This document shows positions 7,136-15,239 of a stretch of 64,000 nt of DNA, one piece after another. The stretch is from Clostridiales bacterium. Its GTDB lineage: Bacteria; Bacillota; Clostridia; TANB77; CAG-508. The notes under the pieces are model-generated. The model saw nothing but the letters and a program-made list of their open reading frames with translations. It was not told the DNA's origin and searched no databases. The position numbers and the translations under genes were made by a program. Location: contig DQFO01000021.1 of assembly GCA_003525075.1 (NCBI GenBank), positions 1-64,000 on the forward strand. Reading direction: 5' to 3'. The number at the start of each line of letters is the position of its first letter. Positions within the stretch are counted from its first letter, which is position 1.

Positions 7136-9060
7136 GATTTATTCACCCCATTTATTATATTTTCTTCATCTAACCCATATATTTTTTCAAGTTCGTCAAC
7201 ACTTCCATGTTTTATGAATTCATCAGGATATGCATAACTTTTTATTTTTACTCCTTGTAAATTATTATTTACAACTACTTCTTTTACTGCTGTGGCTAAT
7301 CCATTTATAATAGTTCCATCTTCTATTGTTATTACATTTTTTGTTTTCTTAATACTTTCAATTATTGTATTATCATCTAATGGTTTCAAAAATCTTGCAT
7401 TTATAACTTCAACATCCATTTTTTCTTGTAGTCTTTGTCCTATATCCATCGCTCTTGCAACCATTTTTCCAATTGCTATTATAGTTACTCTTTCTCTTTG
7501 TGTCTTGTTATTAAATACTTTATCTCCAATCTTTTGTAATATCTTGGTTTTATTTGATTTTTCTTCATCTATAATTTTCTTTAAAACTTCTGCTTTTCCT
7601 AATTCAATATTTTCATGTCTTTCGAATTTTACTTTTGAATCTTCTCCTCCACGAGGATATCTAATAATTACTGGCTTATTTAATTTTACTGCAAATTCTA
7701 ACATATCTTCTAATTCTTTAAAATCTTTTGGGGCCATTATTGTTAAATTAGGAACAAGCCTAAAAAATGCCATATCTAATGTTCCTTGATGTGTTTCTCC
7801 ATCTGCTCCAACACATCCAGCTCTATCTACACACATAATTACTGGCAAATTTTGCATTGCAACATCATGTATAACTTGATCATATGCTCTTTGATAAAAT
7901 GATGAATATATTGGTATTACAGGTATCATTCCTTCTTTTGCCATTCCTGCAGACATTGTTATAGCATGTTGTTCTGCAATTCCTACATCAAAAAATCTTT
8001 TTGGAAATTCTTTTTGGAATTCTCTAAGTCCTGTTCCATCTTTCATTGATGCTGTAACAGCAACTATTTTTTCATTTTCTCTTGCTAGTTTTACCAATTT
8101 TTCTCCAAATATTTTAGAATAGTCTGCTTTTTTCTCTTTTTTTAATTCTCCTGTTTCTATGTTAAATGGAGATGTTGCATGAAATCTATCTGGACTTTTT
8201 TCTGCTATTTTATATCCTTTTCCTTTTTTAGTTAATACATGTATTAAAACTGGTCCTTCTATTTCTTTACTTAGCTTTAATATACTTTCTAATTTTTCAA
8301 TATTATGTCCATCAACAGGTCCTAAATATGTAAAACCTATATCTTCAAAATACATTCCTCTTATTACTAATTGTTTACATGCTCTTTTAAATCTCTGAAT
8401 AATTCTTACTAATTTATTTCCTACAATTGGTAATTTATTTAATTTGTTTTTTATTAATTTATTTGTTCGAGTATATAATTTTTTTGTTCTTAGTGTACTT
8501 AAAAATTGATTTATCCCACCTATATTTTTTGCAATACTCATTTCATTATCATTTAATATAACTGTTAAATTACAATTACTACATCCTGCATCATTTAAGG
8601 CTTCTAGTGCCATTCCTCCTGTTAAGGCACCATCACCAATTACTGCTATACAAGAATTCTTTTTTCTTTGTAAATCTCTTGCTCTTGCCATTCCTAATAC
8701 TGCTGAAATTGATGTACTACTATGTCCTGTATTAAAGCAGTCTGCATCTGATTCATTGCTTTTTGGAAAACCTGCAATTCCATTTAGTTTTCTTATATTT
8801 TTTAATTCTTCTCTTCTTCCAGTTATAATTTTATGTACATAGCTTTGATGTCCTACATCCCATACTATTTTATCTTCTGGAACATTAAATACGGAGTGTA
8901 GTGCTATTGTTAGTTCTACCACTCCTAAATTTGAGGCTAGATGTCCTCCATTTTCTGAAACTACATCTAATATATATTTTCTTATTTCTTCTGCTAATTG
9001 TTTCTTTTCTTTTTCATTTAATTTTTTTAAATCTTGTGGTGAATTGATTTGTTCTAACAT
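7132..9060 (-). CDS. dxs: 1-deoxy-D-xylulose-5-phosphate synthase
   Basis: A 642-residue thiamine-diphosphate enzyme that condenses pyruvate and glyceraldehyde 3-phosphate in the first step of the MEP isoprenoid pathway. Visible signatures are GHQSYVHKIITGR near 70, the cofactor-binding GDGALTGGMALEALNDAG, SMKDGTGL, GIAEQHAITMSAGMA with the catalytic Glu, and DRAGCVGADGETHQG. It is slightly longer than usual because of an insertion near residue 520 (about KSNKTKILQKIGDKVF). It has its own promoter in the 76-bp gap after the glycosyltransferase gene and is coupled to mgtE downstream. Confidence 0.96.
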   Translation of the reverse strand: MLEQINSPQDLKKLNEKEKKQLAEEIRKYILDVVSENGGHLASNLGVVELTIALHSVFNVPEDKIVWDVGHQSYVHKIITGRREELKNIRKLNGIAGFPKSNESDADCFNTGHSSTSISAVLGMARARDLQRKKNSCIAVIGDGALTGGMALEALNDAGCSNCNLTVILNDNEMSIAKNIGGINQFLSTLRTKKLYTRTNKLIKNKLNKLPIVGNKLVRIIQRFKRACKQLVIRGMYFEDIGFTYLGPVDGHNIEKLESILKLSKEIEGPVLIHVLTKKGKGYKIAEKSPDRFHATSPFNIETGELKKEKKADYSKIFGEKLVKLARENEKIVAVTASMKDGTGLREFQKEFPKRFFDVGIAEQHAITMSAGMAKEGMIPVIPIYSSFYQRAYDQVIHDVAMQNLPVIMCVDRAGCVGADGETHQGTLDMAFFRLVPNLTIMAPKDFKELEDMLEFAVKLNKPVIIRYPRGGEDSKVKFERHENIELGKAEVLKKIIDEEKSNKTKILQKIGDKVFNNKTQRERVTIIAIGKMVARAMDIGQRLQEKMDVEVINARFLKPLDDNTIIESIKKTKNVITIEDGTIINGLATAVKEVVVNNNLQGVKIKSYAYPDEFIKHGSVDELEKIYGLDEENIINGVNKS

Positions 9061-9103
9061 GTTATTACCTTCTTTATTGTATAATAAGTATTAATTCCCA
9101 AAT

Positions 9104-9132
9104 ATTTTACCACAATTTGTCGTTTCTTGCAA
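9104..9132 (-). promoter_or_regulatory. Promoter of dxs-mgtE
   Basis: TTGCAA (9132-9127), a 17-bp spacer and TAAAAT (9109-9104), with a TG one base upstream of the -10 (extended -10). Confidence 0.65.
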
Positions 9133-9136
9133 TACA

Positions 9137-9856
9137 TTAATCTTTATTATCTTCTACTGCATTACTTTCGTTTAGTATTTCTTCTTTTTCTTTTGCTGTA
9201 ATGAATTCATATCTTACCATTTTATCTAATACTTGATTTTGTCTTTTTTTGGCTAAATCTAAATGTTTTGTTGGACAATATGCTGATGGAGCATTTGGAA
9301 TTCCAGCCAACATACTTGCTTCATTTCTGTTCATATCTTTTGGTTCTTTTTTATAATATCCTCTTGATGCTTCTGCTACACAATAATATCCATCTCCAAA
9401 ATAACTTGTATTTAAATATAATTCTAATATTGTATCTTTATTTAAATTTTTTTCTAAATCATATGCCATAAATATTTCAGCTATTTTTCTTAATGCTGAT
9501 TTTTCTTGTGTGAAATATATATTTTTGGCAAGTTGTTGTGTTATTGTACTTCCACCTTCTCTTAATTCTTTTGCTTTTATATTTGAATATATAGCTCTTG
9601 CTAATGCAATTGGGTCTATTGCACCATGCTCATAAAATCTCCTATCTTCTACTGCAATTACTGCATCTTTATAAAACTCAGACATATCTTCAAGTTTTGT
9701 ATAGTTTTCATCTGATTTTATTTCTGCAACCTTATCTGATATACTTATTTTTTCAAGTGCTTGTTTATATAATTCATGTCCTTTATATACAAATCCTGCT
9801 ACTATAAATATTATGATTAATAGTATAATTATTAATATTCTTTTTATTACTTTCAT
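9137..9856 (-). CDS. Monofunctional peptidoglycan glycosyltransferase (GT51)
   Basis: A 239-residue membrane-anchored enzyme that polymerises lipid II into glycan strands outside the cytoplasmic membrane. Residues 5-24 form one transmembrane helix. The GT51 motifs appear in order: AVEDRRFYEHGAID (68-81, catalytic Glu70), GGSTITQQLAKN (101-112), and RKIAEIFMAYDLEKNLNKD onward to LELYLN. No transpeptidase domain follows, so it is MtgA-like rather than a bifunctional penicillin-binding protein. An upstream in-frame ATG would add 32 residues, but the ATG at 9856 has the AAAGGGTGA ribosome site and starts right before the membrane helix. Confidence 0.92.
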   Translation of the reverse strand: MKVIKRILIIILLIIIFIVAGFVYKGHELYKQALEKISISDKVAEIKSDENYTKLEDMSEFYKDAVIAVEDRRFYEHGAIDPIALARAIYSNIKAKELREGGSTITQQLAKNIYFTQEKSALRKIAEIFMAYDLEKNLNKDTILELYLNTSYFGDGYYCVAEASRGYYKKEPKDMNRNEASMLAGIPNAPSAYCPTKHLDLAKKRQNQVLDKMVRYEFITAKEKEEILNESNAVEDNKD

Positions 9857-9877
9857 TTCATCACCCTTTTGTTGTAT

Positions 9878-9898
9878 TCGAAAAATAATATCTTTCGA
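9878..9898. promoter_or_regulatory. Dyad TCGAAA-N9-TTTCGA upstream of the GT51 gene
   Basis: A 6-bp inverted repeat separated by 9 AT-rich bases, between the probable promoter and the ribosome site of the glycosyltransferase gene. It could be an operator or an mRNA hairpin; I do not recognise the regulator. Confidence 0.3.
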
Positions 9899-9978
9899 CA
9901 CAAATTTATCTATTTTTATTTTACTACATTTAATGTGACAAAACAATGACATTTATATTAATTTTTTATTAAATAAAA

Positions 9979-10010
9979 AGGCTTAAATTGTTTTTACACA
10001 ATCCTCGCCT
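9979..10010 (-). terminator. Terminator of the SleB-like hydrolase gene
   Basis: An interrupted stem (AGGC and ATTGT pairing with ACAAT and AGCCT) followed by TTTTTATTT on the minus strand. Confidence 0.6.
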
Positions 10011-10054
10011 TTCTTGTACATAGCTCTTATTTTAGAACTATGGTGAGTGTTGTA

Positions 10055-10978
10055 TTAGCCCCATACTTTATAGAAGATGTGGCCACCTTTTTGAACTTTG
10101 CACTTGATATTACTCCGTGCTGCAAGTTCAGAAGAATTTGTAAATTCAGGACTATAGAAGTACAATGCTCCGCCAGAAGCATAATTTTCAGAATTAAGTC
10201 CCAATCTTTTGGCTTCTTTTCTGAGCCAATTTTCTGTAGGATCTTCTCCATTTAGAGCTCTCCGAGCTGCTTCTTTTGTCATATCAGGCACTTTGGAAAA
10301 ATCAACTGTTTTTCCACATGCATAGATGTGACCATTTTTAGTGGATGCAAATTGACCTCGTTGCATAATCACTTCCTTTATTGTATTGGGAAAGATTGAG
10401 CTTCCAACTCTGTTAAGAATTGTAGCTGCTGCTGCAACTTGCTGTTCCTCTGTTTGATTGCCTGCCTCTGCATAAGTAATCTCACAAAGTAGTTCGTAAT
10501 CACTTTCGGAATACGAACTGGATACAAAAATAGAATTTTCCTTCTCAATTTCTGATTCAGTCATTGTATCAGCTTTAGTTTGACTCTCTGCAGTTTCTTC
10601 TAAGATTTCATTTTCTACTTCTTCATTGTAGGAATCTTCGCTTTCTGCAGGTTCAGTTGCTAATTCTGCTTCATATTCAGCATTATAAGAATCCTCTGAT
10701 TCTTTATTTCCTTGAAGAGCAATCTCTTGCTTGTTTCCAAGAAGTTTTTGTTGAATTTCATCGAGAGAATCTGGAATCACCAGTTCTTCTGTCTGAATTG
10801 ACTGACTTTGAATTCTAACTTGAGCTCGTTTGGCAGCTTCTCTTGCACTTGCAATTTTTTCATTCACAAAATTACAAGAGTTAACTGAAACCACAACGCC
10901 GATAGCACAACAAATTAATGTTGTACCATCAAATCCACTATGTTTGTACCGTTTTCGTTTCTTTTGTTCTTTCAACAT
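10055..10978 (-). CDS. SleB-like cell-wall hydrolase with membrane anchor
   Basis: A 307-residue protein. Residues 17-35 are a hydrophobic anchor. Residues 50-155 are a Glu/Ser-rich linker with a repeated SEDSYN motif, and residues 160-307 are a Hydrolase_2 domain of the SleB/CwlJ type. The catalytic Glu lies in ITYAEAGNQ (Glu171), followed by VAAAATILNRV, SIFPNTIKEVIMQRGQF and a C-terminal GGHIFYKVWG. Members cut peptidoglycan, often spore cortex, but this one has no peptidoglycan-binding repeat and may act in vegetative cells. The ATG at 10978 is preferred over one ten codons upstream because AGGAG is 8 bases before it. Codon use is richer in G and C than in the neighbouring housekeeping genes. 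Confidence 0.85.
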   Translation of the reverse strand: MLKEQKKRKRYKHSGFDGTTLICCAIGVVVSVNSCNFVNEKIASAREAAKRAQVRIQSQSIQTEELVIPDSLDEIQQKLLGNKQEIALQGNKESEDSYNAEYEAELATEPAESEDSYNEEVENEILEETAESQTKADTMTESEIEKENSIFVSSSYSESDYELLCEITYAEAGNQTEEQQVAAAATILNRVGSSIFPNTIKEVIMQRGQFASTKNGHIYACGKTVDFSKVPDMTKEAARRALNGEDPTENWLRKEAKRLGLNSENYASGGALYFYSPEFTNSSELAARSNIKCKVQKGGHIFYKVWG

Positions 10979-11014
10979 ACCTACACTCCTAAAAAAATAG
11001 TTTGTCACACTTAT

Positions 11015-11043
11015 ATTATACTACTTTTTACTATTGCTTTCAA
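11015..11043 (-). promoter_or_regulatory. Promoter of the SleB-like gene
   Basis: TTGAAA (11043-11038), a 17-bp spacer and TATAAT (11020-11015) on the minus strand, 36 bp from the start codon. Confidence 0.75.
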
Positions 11044-11066
11044 GTATTTTTTTGGAATAAAATGTA

Positions 11067-11097
11067 AAAATAGCAATCAAAATCAAATTGCTATTTT
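11067..11097 (-). terminator. Terminator of tyrS
   Basis: An 11-bp perfect stem (AAAATAGCAAT and its complement) with a 9-base loop, ending in Ts on the minus strand, directly after the tyrS stop. Confidence 0.75.
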
Positions 11098-11106
11098 CAC
11101 TAATTT

Positions 11107-12333
11107 TTATATTTTCTTTCCTACATAATAATTTTTCTTTCCTCTTTTTATAATAACATATGTATTGTCTATAAACATGTCTGCTGATATTATTTGATTA
11201 ATATCTGTTATTTTGTTTCCGTTTAAAGATACTGCTCCACTTGTTATAAACTCTCTTGCTTCTCTTTTACTTGACGCAGCTCCTACTGATATTACAATAT
11301 CAACTATGCTTATATCTACATTAACTTCTTTCATATCTTGTTCATCAAATAAATCTGCAATATCTTGTTTTGTTAAATCTTCAAATTTATTATTAAATAA
11401 GCTTTGTGCTAATTTTTCAGCTCTTTCATATTCTTCTTTTCCATGTAAAAATGTTATTATTTCACGTGCTAATGCTTTATGTGCTTCTCTTAATTCTGGA
11501 TGTTCATTATTTTTTCTTTCATATTCTTCAATTTCTTCTCTTGAAAGAAATGTATATATTTTTAAATAATTTATTACCATTGAATCTTCAACATTTACAA
11601 AAAATTGATATAATTTATAGCTTGATGTTTTTGTTTTATCTAACCATAAAGCATTTCCTTCACTTTTTCCAAATTTCTTTCCTTGTGAATCTGTAACTAA
11701 TGGCATTGTAAATCCATATACTTCATCACCTGTTGATTTTCTTATTAAATCAATTCCTGCTGTAATATTTCCCCATTGGTCAGATCCAGCACATTGTAAA
11801 TCTACTCCATTACATTCATGTAAATGTTTGAAGTCTAATGCTTGTAATATCATATATGAAAATTCTGTATATGTAATTCCTGAATCTAGTCTTCTTCTTA
11901 TAATGTCTTTGTCTAACATATAATTAACATTAAAATATTTTCCATAATCTCTTAAGAAGTCTATAACATTGATATCTTGATACCAGTCATTATTATTTAC
12001 AACTTCAAATCCAAATATATCTTCAACTTGTTTTTTTAGACATTCAAAATTATGTCTTACTTGTTCTTTACTAATCATTGCTCTTTCTGTTGTTGGTCTC
12101 GGATCTCCTATCATTCCTGTTCCTCCACCAACTAATAATATTGGATGATGTCCTGCTTCTTTTAGTCTTTTTGAAATTAAAAAACTTGATAAATGTCCTA
12201 CATGTAAGCTATCTGCTGTTGGGTCTGTTCCTATATAAAATGTTAAACCACCTTGGTTTAATTTTTCTTCTAATTCTGGGCTTGATATATCTTTTATTAG
12301 TCCTCTCCATTTTAAATCTTCTACTAATGTCAT
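11107..12333 (-). CDS. tyrS: Tyrosyl-tRNA synthetase
   Basis: A 408-residue class Ic synthetase that charges tRNA-Tyr. The HIGH motif appears as HVGH (44-47) and the KMSKS loop as KFGKS near 229, the usual bacterial TyrRS form. A C-terminal S4 RNA-binding domain (about 340-400) contains SSKREAREFITSGAVSLNGNKI. Start ATG has an AAAGGAG ribosome site. It is a single-gene unit between its own promoter and terminator. The leader is only about 30 nt, so the T-box control common for this gene in Firmicutes is absent. Confidence 0.97.
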   Translation of the reverse strand: MTLVEDLKWRGLIKDISSPELEEKLNQGGLTFYIGTDPTADSLHVGHLSSFLISKRLKEAGHHPILLVGGGTGMIGDPRPTTERAMISKEQVRHNFECLKKQVEDIFGFEVVNNNDWYQDINVIDFLRDYGKYFNVNYMLDKDIIRRRLDSGITYTEFSYMILQALDFKHLHECNGVDLQCAGSDQWGNITAGIDLIRKSTGDEVYGFTMPLVTDSQGKKFGKSEGNALWLDKTKTSSYKLYQFFVNVEDSMVINYLKIYTFLSREEIEEYERKNNEHPELREAHKALAREIITFLHGKEEYERAEKLAQSLFNNKFEDLTKQDIADLFDEQDMKEVNVDISIVDIVISVGAASSKREAREFITSGAVSLNGNKITDINQIISADMFIDNTYVIIKRGKKNYYVGKKI

Positions 12334-12371
12334 CTTATTTCTCCTTTATATTTTTGCTTTTCTATTGTGAA

Positions 12372-12401
12372 ATTATATCACTTTATTAGATAAAATGTCA
12401 A
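12372..12401 (-). promoter_or_regulatory. Promoter of tyrS
   Basis: Consensus TTGACA (12401-12396), an 18-bp spacer and consensus TATAAT (12377-12372) on the minus strand. Confidence 0.85.
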
Positions 12402-12411
12402 TATAAATCAT

Positions 12412-12462
12412 AATAAAGCCAAGAGGAGTAAGATATTACTTCTTTCTCCTCTCAGCTTTATT
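12412..12462 (-). terminator. Terminator of the orphan gene at 12490
   Basis: Two stacked stems: AATAAAGC with GCTTTATT (outer) and AGAGGAG with CTCCTCT (inner). The T tract is interrupted, so strength is uncertain. Confidence 0.6.
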
Positions 12463-12489
12463 GTATTTACCAATTATACAATTATAGAA

Positions 12490-12903
12490 TTAGTTGGGCT
12501 GTTCCTCATACTCCAGAATATAAATATACTGAAGTTTTTCATTACGCAGTGGCAAATTGTATTTTACAATGCCACGCTTGTCATAAATTGCTGTGATAAT
12601 ACTTTCAACTCCTGCGCATTTTTCAGCATTAAACAAGTCGAAAGGATAAATTGTATATGCAACCTTGTCCAGCAACATAGAGCCATGCGTAATTATCATG
12701 CAAATTCCATCATCGGCAGTATAGCCTTCAGTATAGTATTTGCAAAGACCTTTTTTGGAGATTTGGTGCATAACTTCAGATTTGAAAACAAATGCGACTT
12801 TACCACCAAATTGTTCAACCAATTCCGAAACTTTTTCTTTGAATGTGTTACAATTCACTGTCAAATTCCGGAATTCAACATTTTCTTTTAATTGCATTTT
12901 CAT
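12490..12903 (-). CDS. Orphan protein of unknown function (137 aa)
   Basis: A soluble 137-residue protein that I do not recognise. It has no signal peptide or membrane segment. It looks like an alpha/beta domain: an N-terminal helix rich in charge, then strands such as KVAFVFKSEVM and GICMIITHGSML, and a C-terminal strand LQYIYILEYEEQ. AGGAGG lies 7 bases before the ATG. Its codons are less AT-biased than the surrounding genes, like those of the genes at 13086, 13458 and 10055. Confidence 0.65.
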   Translation of the reverse strand: MKMQLKENVEFRNLTVNCNTFKEKVSELVEQFGGKVAFVFKSEVMHQISKKGLCKYYTEGYTADDGICMIITHGSMLLDKVAYTIYPFDLFNAEKCAGVESIITAIYDKRGIVKYNLPLRNEKLQYIYILEYEEQPN

Positions 12904-12959
12904 GGATATACCTCCTTACATTTCACTGTAATGTAATGCGATTAAACCAATACTTTTGT

Positions 12960-12999
12960 ACCAGTCGCATAAATTATAACACCTTTTTTTCAAAAAATC
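12960..12999 (-). promoter_or_regulatory. Extended -10 promoter of the gene at 12490
   Basis: TGTTATAAT (TG-n-TATAAT) lies about 70 bp before the start codon, with only a weak -35. Confidence 0.5.
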
Positions 13000-13035
13000 T
13001 ATACTTTTATAGAACTATTAATAATTTTTTATTAC

Positions 13036-13081
13036 AAAAAAGGCTAAAAGTATGAAATTTTTCAATACTTTTAACCTTTTT
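13036..13081 (-). terminator. Terminator of the 13458-13086 gene pair
   Basis: A 17-bp stem with one mismatch (13037-13053 with 13065-13081) and an 11-base loop, followed by TTTTTTGT on the minus strand. Confidence 0.85.
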
Positions 13082-13085
13082 GCGA

Positions 13086-13439
13086 TTAGATATTAGGATT
13101 CACATAAGCCGTTCCTTTAGATTCTTCAGGAAATTCAGGGAACTGATACAGGATTTCATTAAAGTCTTTGTTACTCTTTACCTGATACAGAATTCCCCAA
13201 TTTTCTTCCATTTCATTCCAAGAAATAACCAAATTGTGCGTAGAACAAAAATGATGTCTTCCATCAGTGTTTCTGTTCAATTTGTTTTTGTGCAAGAATT
13301 TCTTAAGGTCATTGAGGTTAAACACAACAACCCATTTTTCTCTTGCATTCAAATTGCACCAATTGGAGATTTGGCGTTCCAATTCGTCAACCTCCAGGTC
13401 AAACCAATTAGGAATCCAGCTACTAGCATTCATGGCCAT
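13086..13439 (-). CDS. Orphan protein of unknown function (117 aa)
   Basis: A soluble 117-residue protein rich in Trp, Asn and Phe (WIPNWFDLEVDELERQ, ENWGILYQVK). No signal peptide or membrane segment, and no family recognised. The start has AGGAG 6 bases upstream. It is the second gene of a pair, 18 bp after the gene at 13458, and is followed by a strong terminator. Codon use is richer in G and C than in the housekeeping genes around it. Confidence 0.6.
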   Translation of the reverse strand: MAMNASSWIPNWFDLEVDELERQISNWCNLNAREKWVVVFNLNDLKKFLHKNKLNRNTDGRHHFCSTHNLVISWNEMEENWGILYQVKSNKDFNEILYQFPEFPEESKGTAYVNPNI

Positions 13440-13457
13440 AGTTTTTCTCCTTTTGTT

Positions 13458-13847
13458 TCAAAGTGTTAATTCGATCATTCCAGTGAAACTTCTTACTGAT
13501 TTCGGATTATTATACACATCCTTTCCATCCATTACAACTCTAAAAATAACATAATAATCCTTTTCAGGAAAATCAGTATAATAAAGTTGCATATGAATAT
13601 TTCCATAAGTTCCACAAGCACAATTTATAGTACCGTGAAAACTCATATCTTCAATAATTTCTTGGGGCAATAAAGTACAAATCTCTAACTTACTTTCAGT
13701 TACAAATCCATCTAATTCATTTTTATTAATAATGATTTGATGATTGTTGCCTGCAATAAGAGAAGCCATTTTGAGAACACTCTTCAAATTGCCTTCTGCT
13801 TTAGATTGTTCCTTACCGTCATTTGTTATTGCACTAATCCTAGCCAT
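13458..13847 (-). CDS. Orphan protein of unknown function (129 aa)
   Basis: A soluble 129-residue protein that I do not recognise. A charged N-terminal helix is followed by a beta-rich part with a CACGTYGNIHMQLYY segment and a strand YYVIFRVVMDG. The start ATG has GGAGG 9 bases upstream. It is the first gene of the pair with 13086, transcribed from a promoter that overlaps a hairpin at 13902-13936. Confidence 0.6.
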   Translation of the reverse strand: MARISAITNDGKEQSKAEGNLKSVLKMASLIAGNNHQIIINKNELDGFVTESKLEICTLLPQEIIEDMSFHGTINCACGTYGNIHMQLYYTDFPEKDYYVIFRVVMDGKDVYNNPKSVRSFTGMIELTL

Positions 13848-13901
13848 CCTTGTGTTCCTCCTTGATGTCTATTTGAAAATGAATAAAACGAACCCAATAA
13901 A

Positions 13902-13936
13902 AAAATGCAACACGTGCTTTAGCACATATCGCATTT
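13902..13936 (-). terminator. Hairpin with T tract: terminator after fucO, 5' end of the orphan-gene transcript
   Basis: Arms at 13902-13918 and 13922-13936, which can pair along most of their length with G-U pairs, followed by seven Ts on the minus strand. It lies 45 bp after the dehydrogenase stop codon. The promoter at 13938-13966 would start transcription inside its first arm. Confidence 0.65.
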
Positions 13937-13937
13937 T

Positions 13938-13966
13938 ATTATAACACATATTATTAATTTTGTCCA
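13938..13966 (-). promoter_or_regulatory. Promoter of the 13458-13086 gene pair
   Basis: TGGACA (13966-13961), a 17-bp spacer and TATAAT (13943-13938), with TG one base upstream of the -10. Confidence 0.75.
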
Positions 13967-13980
13967 TTATTTTTTATTAA

Positions 13981-15141
13981 TTAGAATGCTCTTCTAAATA
14001 ATTCAATAAAGTCTTCTTTTGATACTTCTCTTGGATTTCCTGGTTTACAAGGATCTTGCATTGCTTTATCTGCTAACATTTCAAAATCTTCTTCTTTGGC
14101 TCCAACATCTCTAACTCTTTGTGTAATTCCTACTGATTTTGATAATTCAGATATCATCCATACAAATGTATTTATAACATCTTGGTCATTTAAGTTTGCA
14201 GCATCTGGTCTACCAATTTCACATAAAATTTCTCTAAATCTTTGTGCTGTTGCTGGATCTTCACCATTAAATCTCATAACTGTTGGTAATAAAATAGCAT
14301 TTGCTAGACCATGTGGAGTATCATAAACAGCACCTAATTGATGTGCCATTGAGTGTACAATTCCTAATCCTACATTTGAGAATCCCATACCAGCAATATA
14401 TTGAGCTAATCCCATCATTTCTATTGCTTCTTCATCTTTTTCATTTACTGCTGATGGTAAATATTTGAATATTAATTTTATTGCTTTCATATGGAACATA
14501 TCTGACATTGTATTATGTGCTTTTGTGATATATCCTTCAACTGCATGTGTTAATGCATCCATTCCTGTAGCTGATGCTAATGATTTTGGCATTGTTGCCA
14601 TTAAGTCTGAATCAACAATTGCCATAATTGGAATGTCATGTGGATCTACACATACCATTTTTACTTCTCTTTCTTCATCTGTTATAACATAATTTATTGT
14701 TACTTCAGCAGCTGTTCCTGATGTTGTTGGTAATGCTATTACTGGCATACCTCTATTTACTGTGTTTGATGCACCATTTAATGATACAATATCAGCTCTA
14801 TCTGGGTTTGTCATAACTATAGATATTCCTTTTGCTGTATCTATGCTTGATCCTCCACCAACTGCAACAATTACATCTGCACCTGATTTTTTACAAGCTT
14901 CAATTCCATCTGTTACATTTTTTATTGTTGGGTTTGGTTTTACTTCTGAATATACTTCAAAAGGTATTCCTGCTTTTTCTAAAACATCTGTAACTTTATT
15001 GATAACTCCACATTCTGCTAATGATTTATCTGTAACTACAAATGCTTTTTTAAATCCTCTGTTTTTTATTTCTGGTGCTAATTCTTCTCTTGCACCTTTT
15101 CCAAAATATGATGTTTCATTTAACATAAATCTAACTGACAT
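13981..15141 (-). CDS. fucO: Iron-dependent alcohol dehydrogenase, lactaldehyde reductase (FucO)-like
   Basis: A 386-residue group III dehydrogenase. The NAD-binding part has VGGGSSIDTAKGI (94-106) and PTTSGTAAEVTINYVI. The metal site has Asp195 and His199 in MDALTHAVEG, and His263 and His277 in IVHSMAHQLGAVYDTPHG. The sequence resembles Escherichia coli FucO along its length, including the shared segment EVTINYVITDEE and the CVDPHDIP motif. FucO interconverts lactaldehyde and 1,2-propanediol. No fucose or rhamnose genes lie nearby, so the true substrate could be another short-chain alcohol or aldehyde. Single gene with GGAG ribosome site. Confidence 0.85.
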   Translation of the reverse strand: MSVRFMLNETSYFGKGAREELAPEIKNRGFKKAFVVTDKSLAECGVINKVTDVLEKAGIPFEVYSEVKPNPTIKNVTDGIEACKKSGADVIVAVGGGSSIDTAKGISIVMTNPDRADIVSLNGASNTVNRGMPVIALPTTSGTAAEVTINYVITDEEREVKMVCVDPHDIPIMAIVDSDLMATMPKSLASATGMDALTHAVEGYITKAHNTMSDMFHMKAIKLIFKYLPSAVNEKDEEAIEMMGLAQYIAGMGFSNVGLGIVHSMAHQLGAVYDTPHGLANAILLPTVMRFNGEDPATAQRFREILCEIGRPDAANLNDQDVINTFVWMISELSKSVGITQRVRDVGAKEEDFEMLADKAMQDPCKPGNPREVSKEDFIELFRRAF

Positions 15142-15206
15142 ATTTTTTTACACTCCTTCTTTTGAATCTTATTCCTCTTTTATAAGAGTTTTTTTATTTA
15201 TATAAT

Positions 15207-15218
15207 CGCCTATTGGCG
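15207..15218. promoter_or_regulatory. GC-rich palindrome in the dehydrogenase promoter region
   Basis: CGCC-TATT-GGCG, flanked by AAT and AATT, stands out in very AT-rich DNA just downstream of a TATAAT. It is a plausible operator for the dehydrogenase gene; the regulator is unknown. Confidence 0.35.
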
Positions 15219-15239
15219 CAATTATATACTACTGTATAT

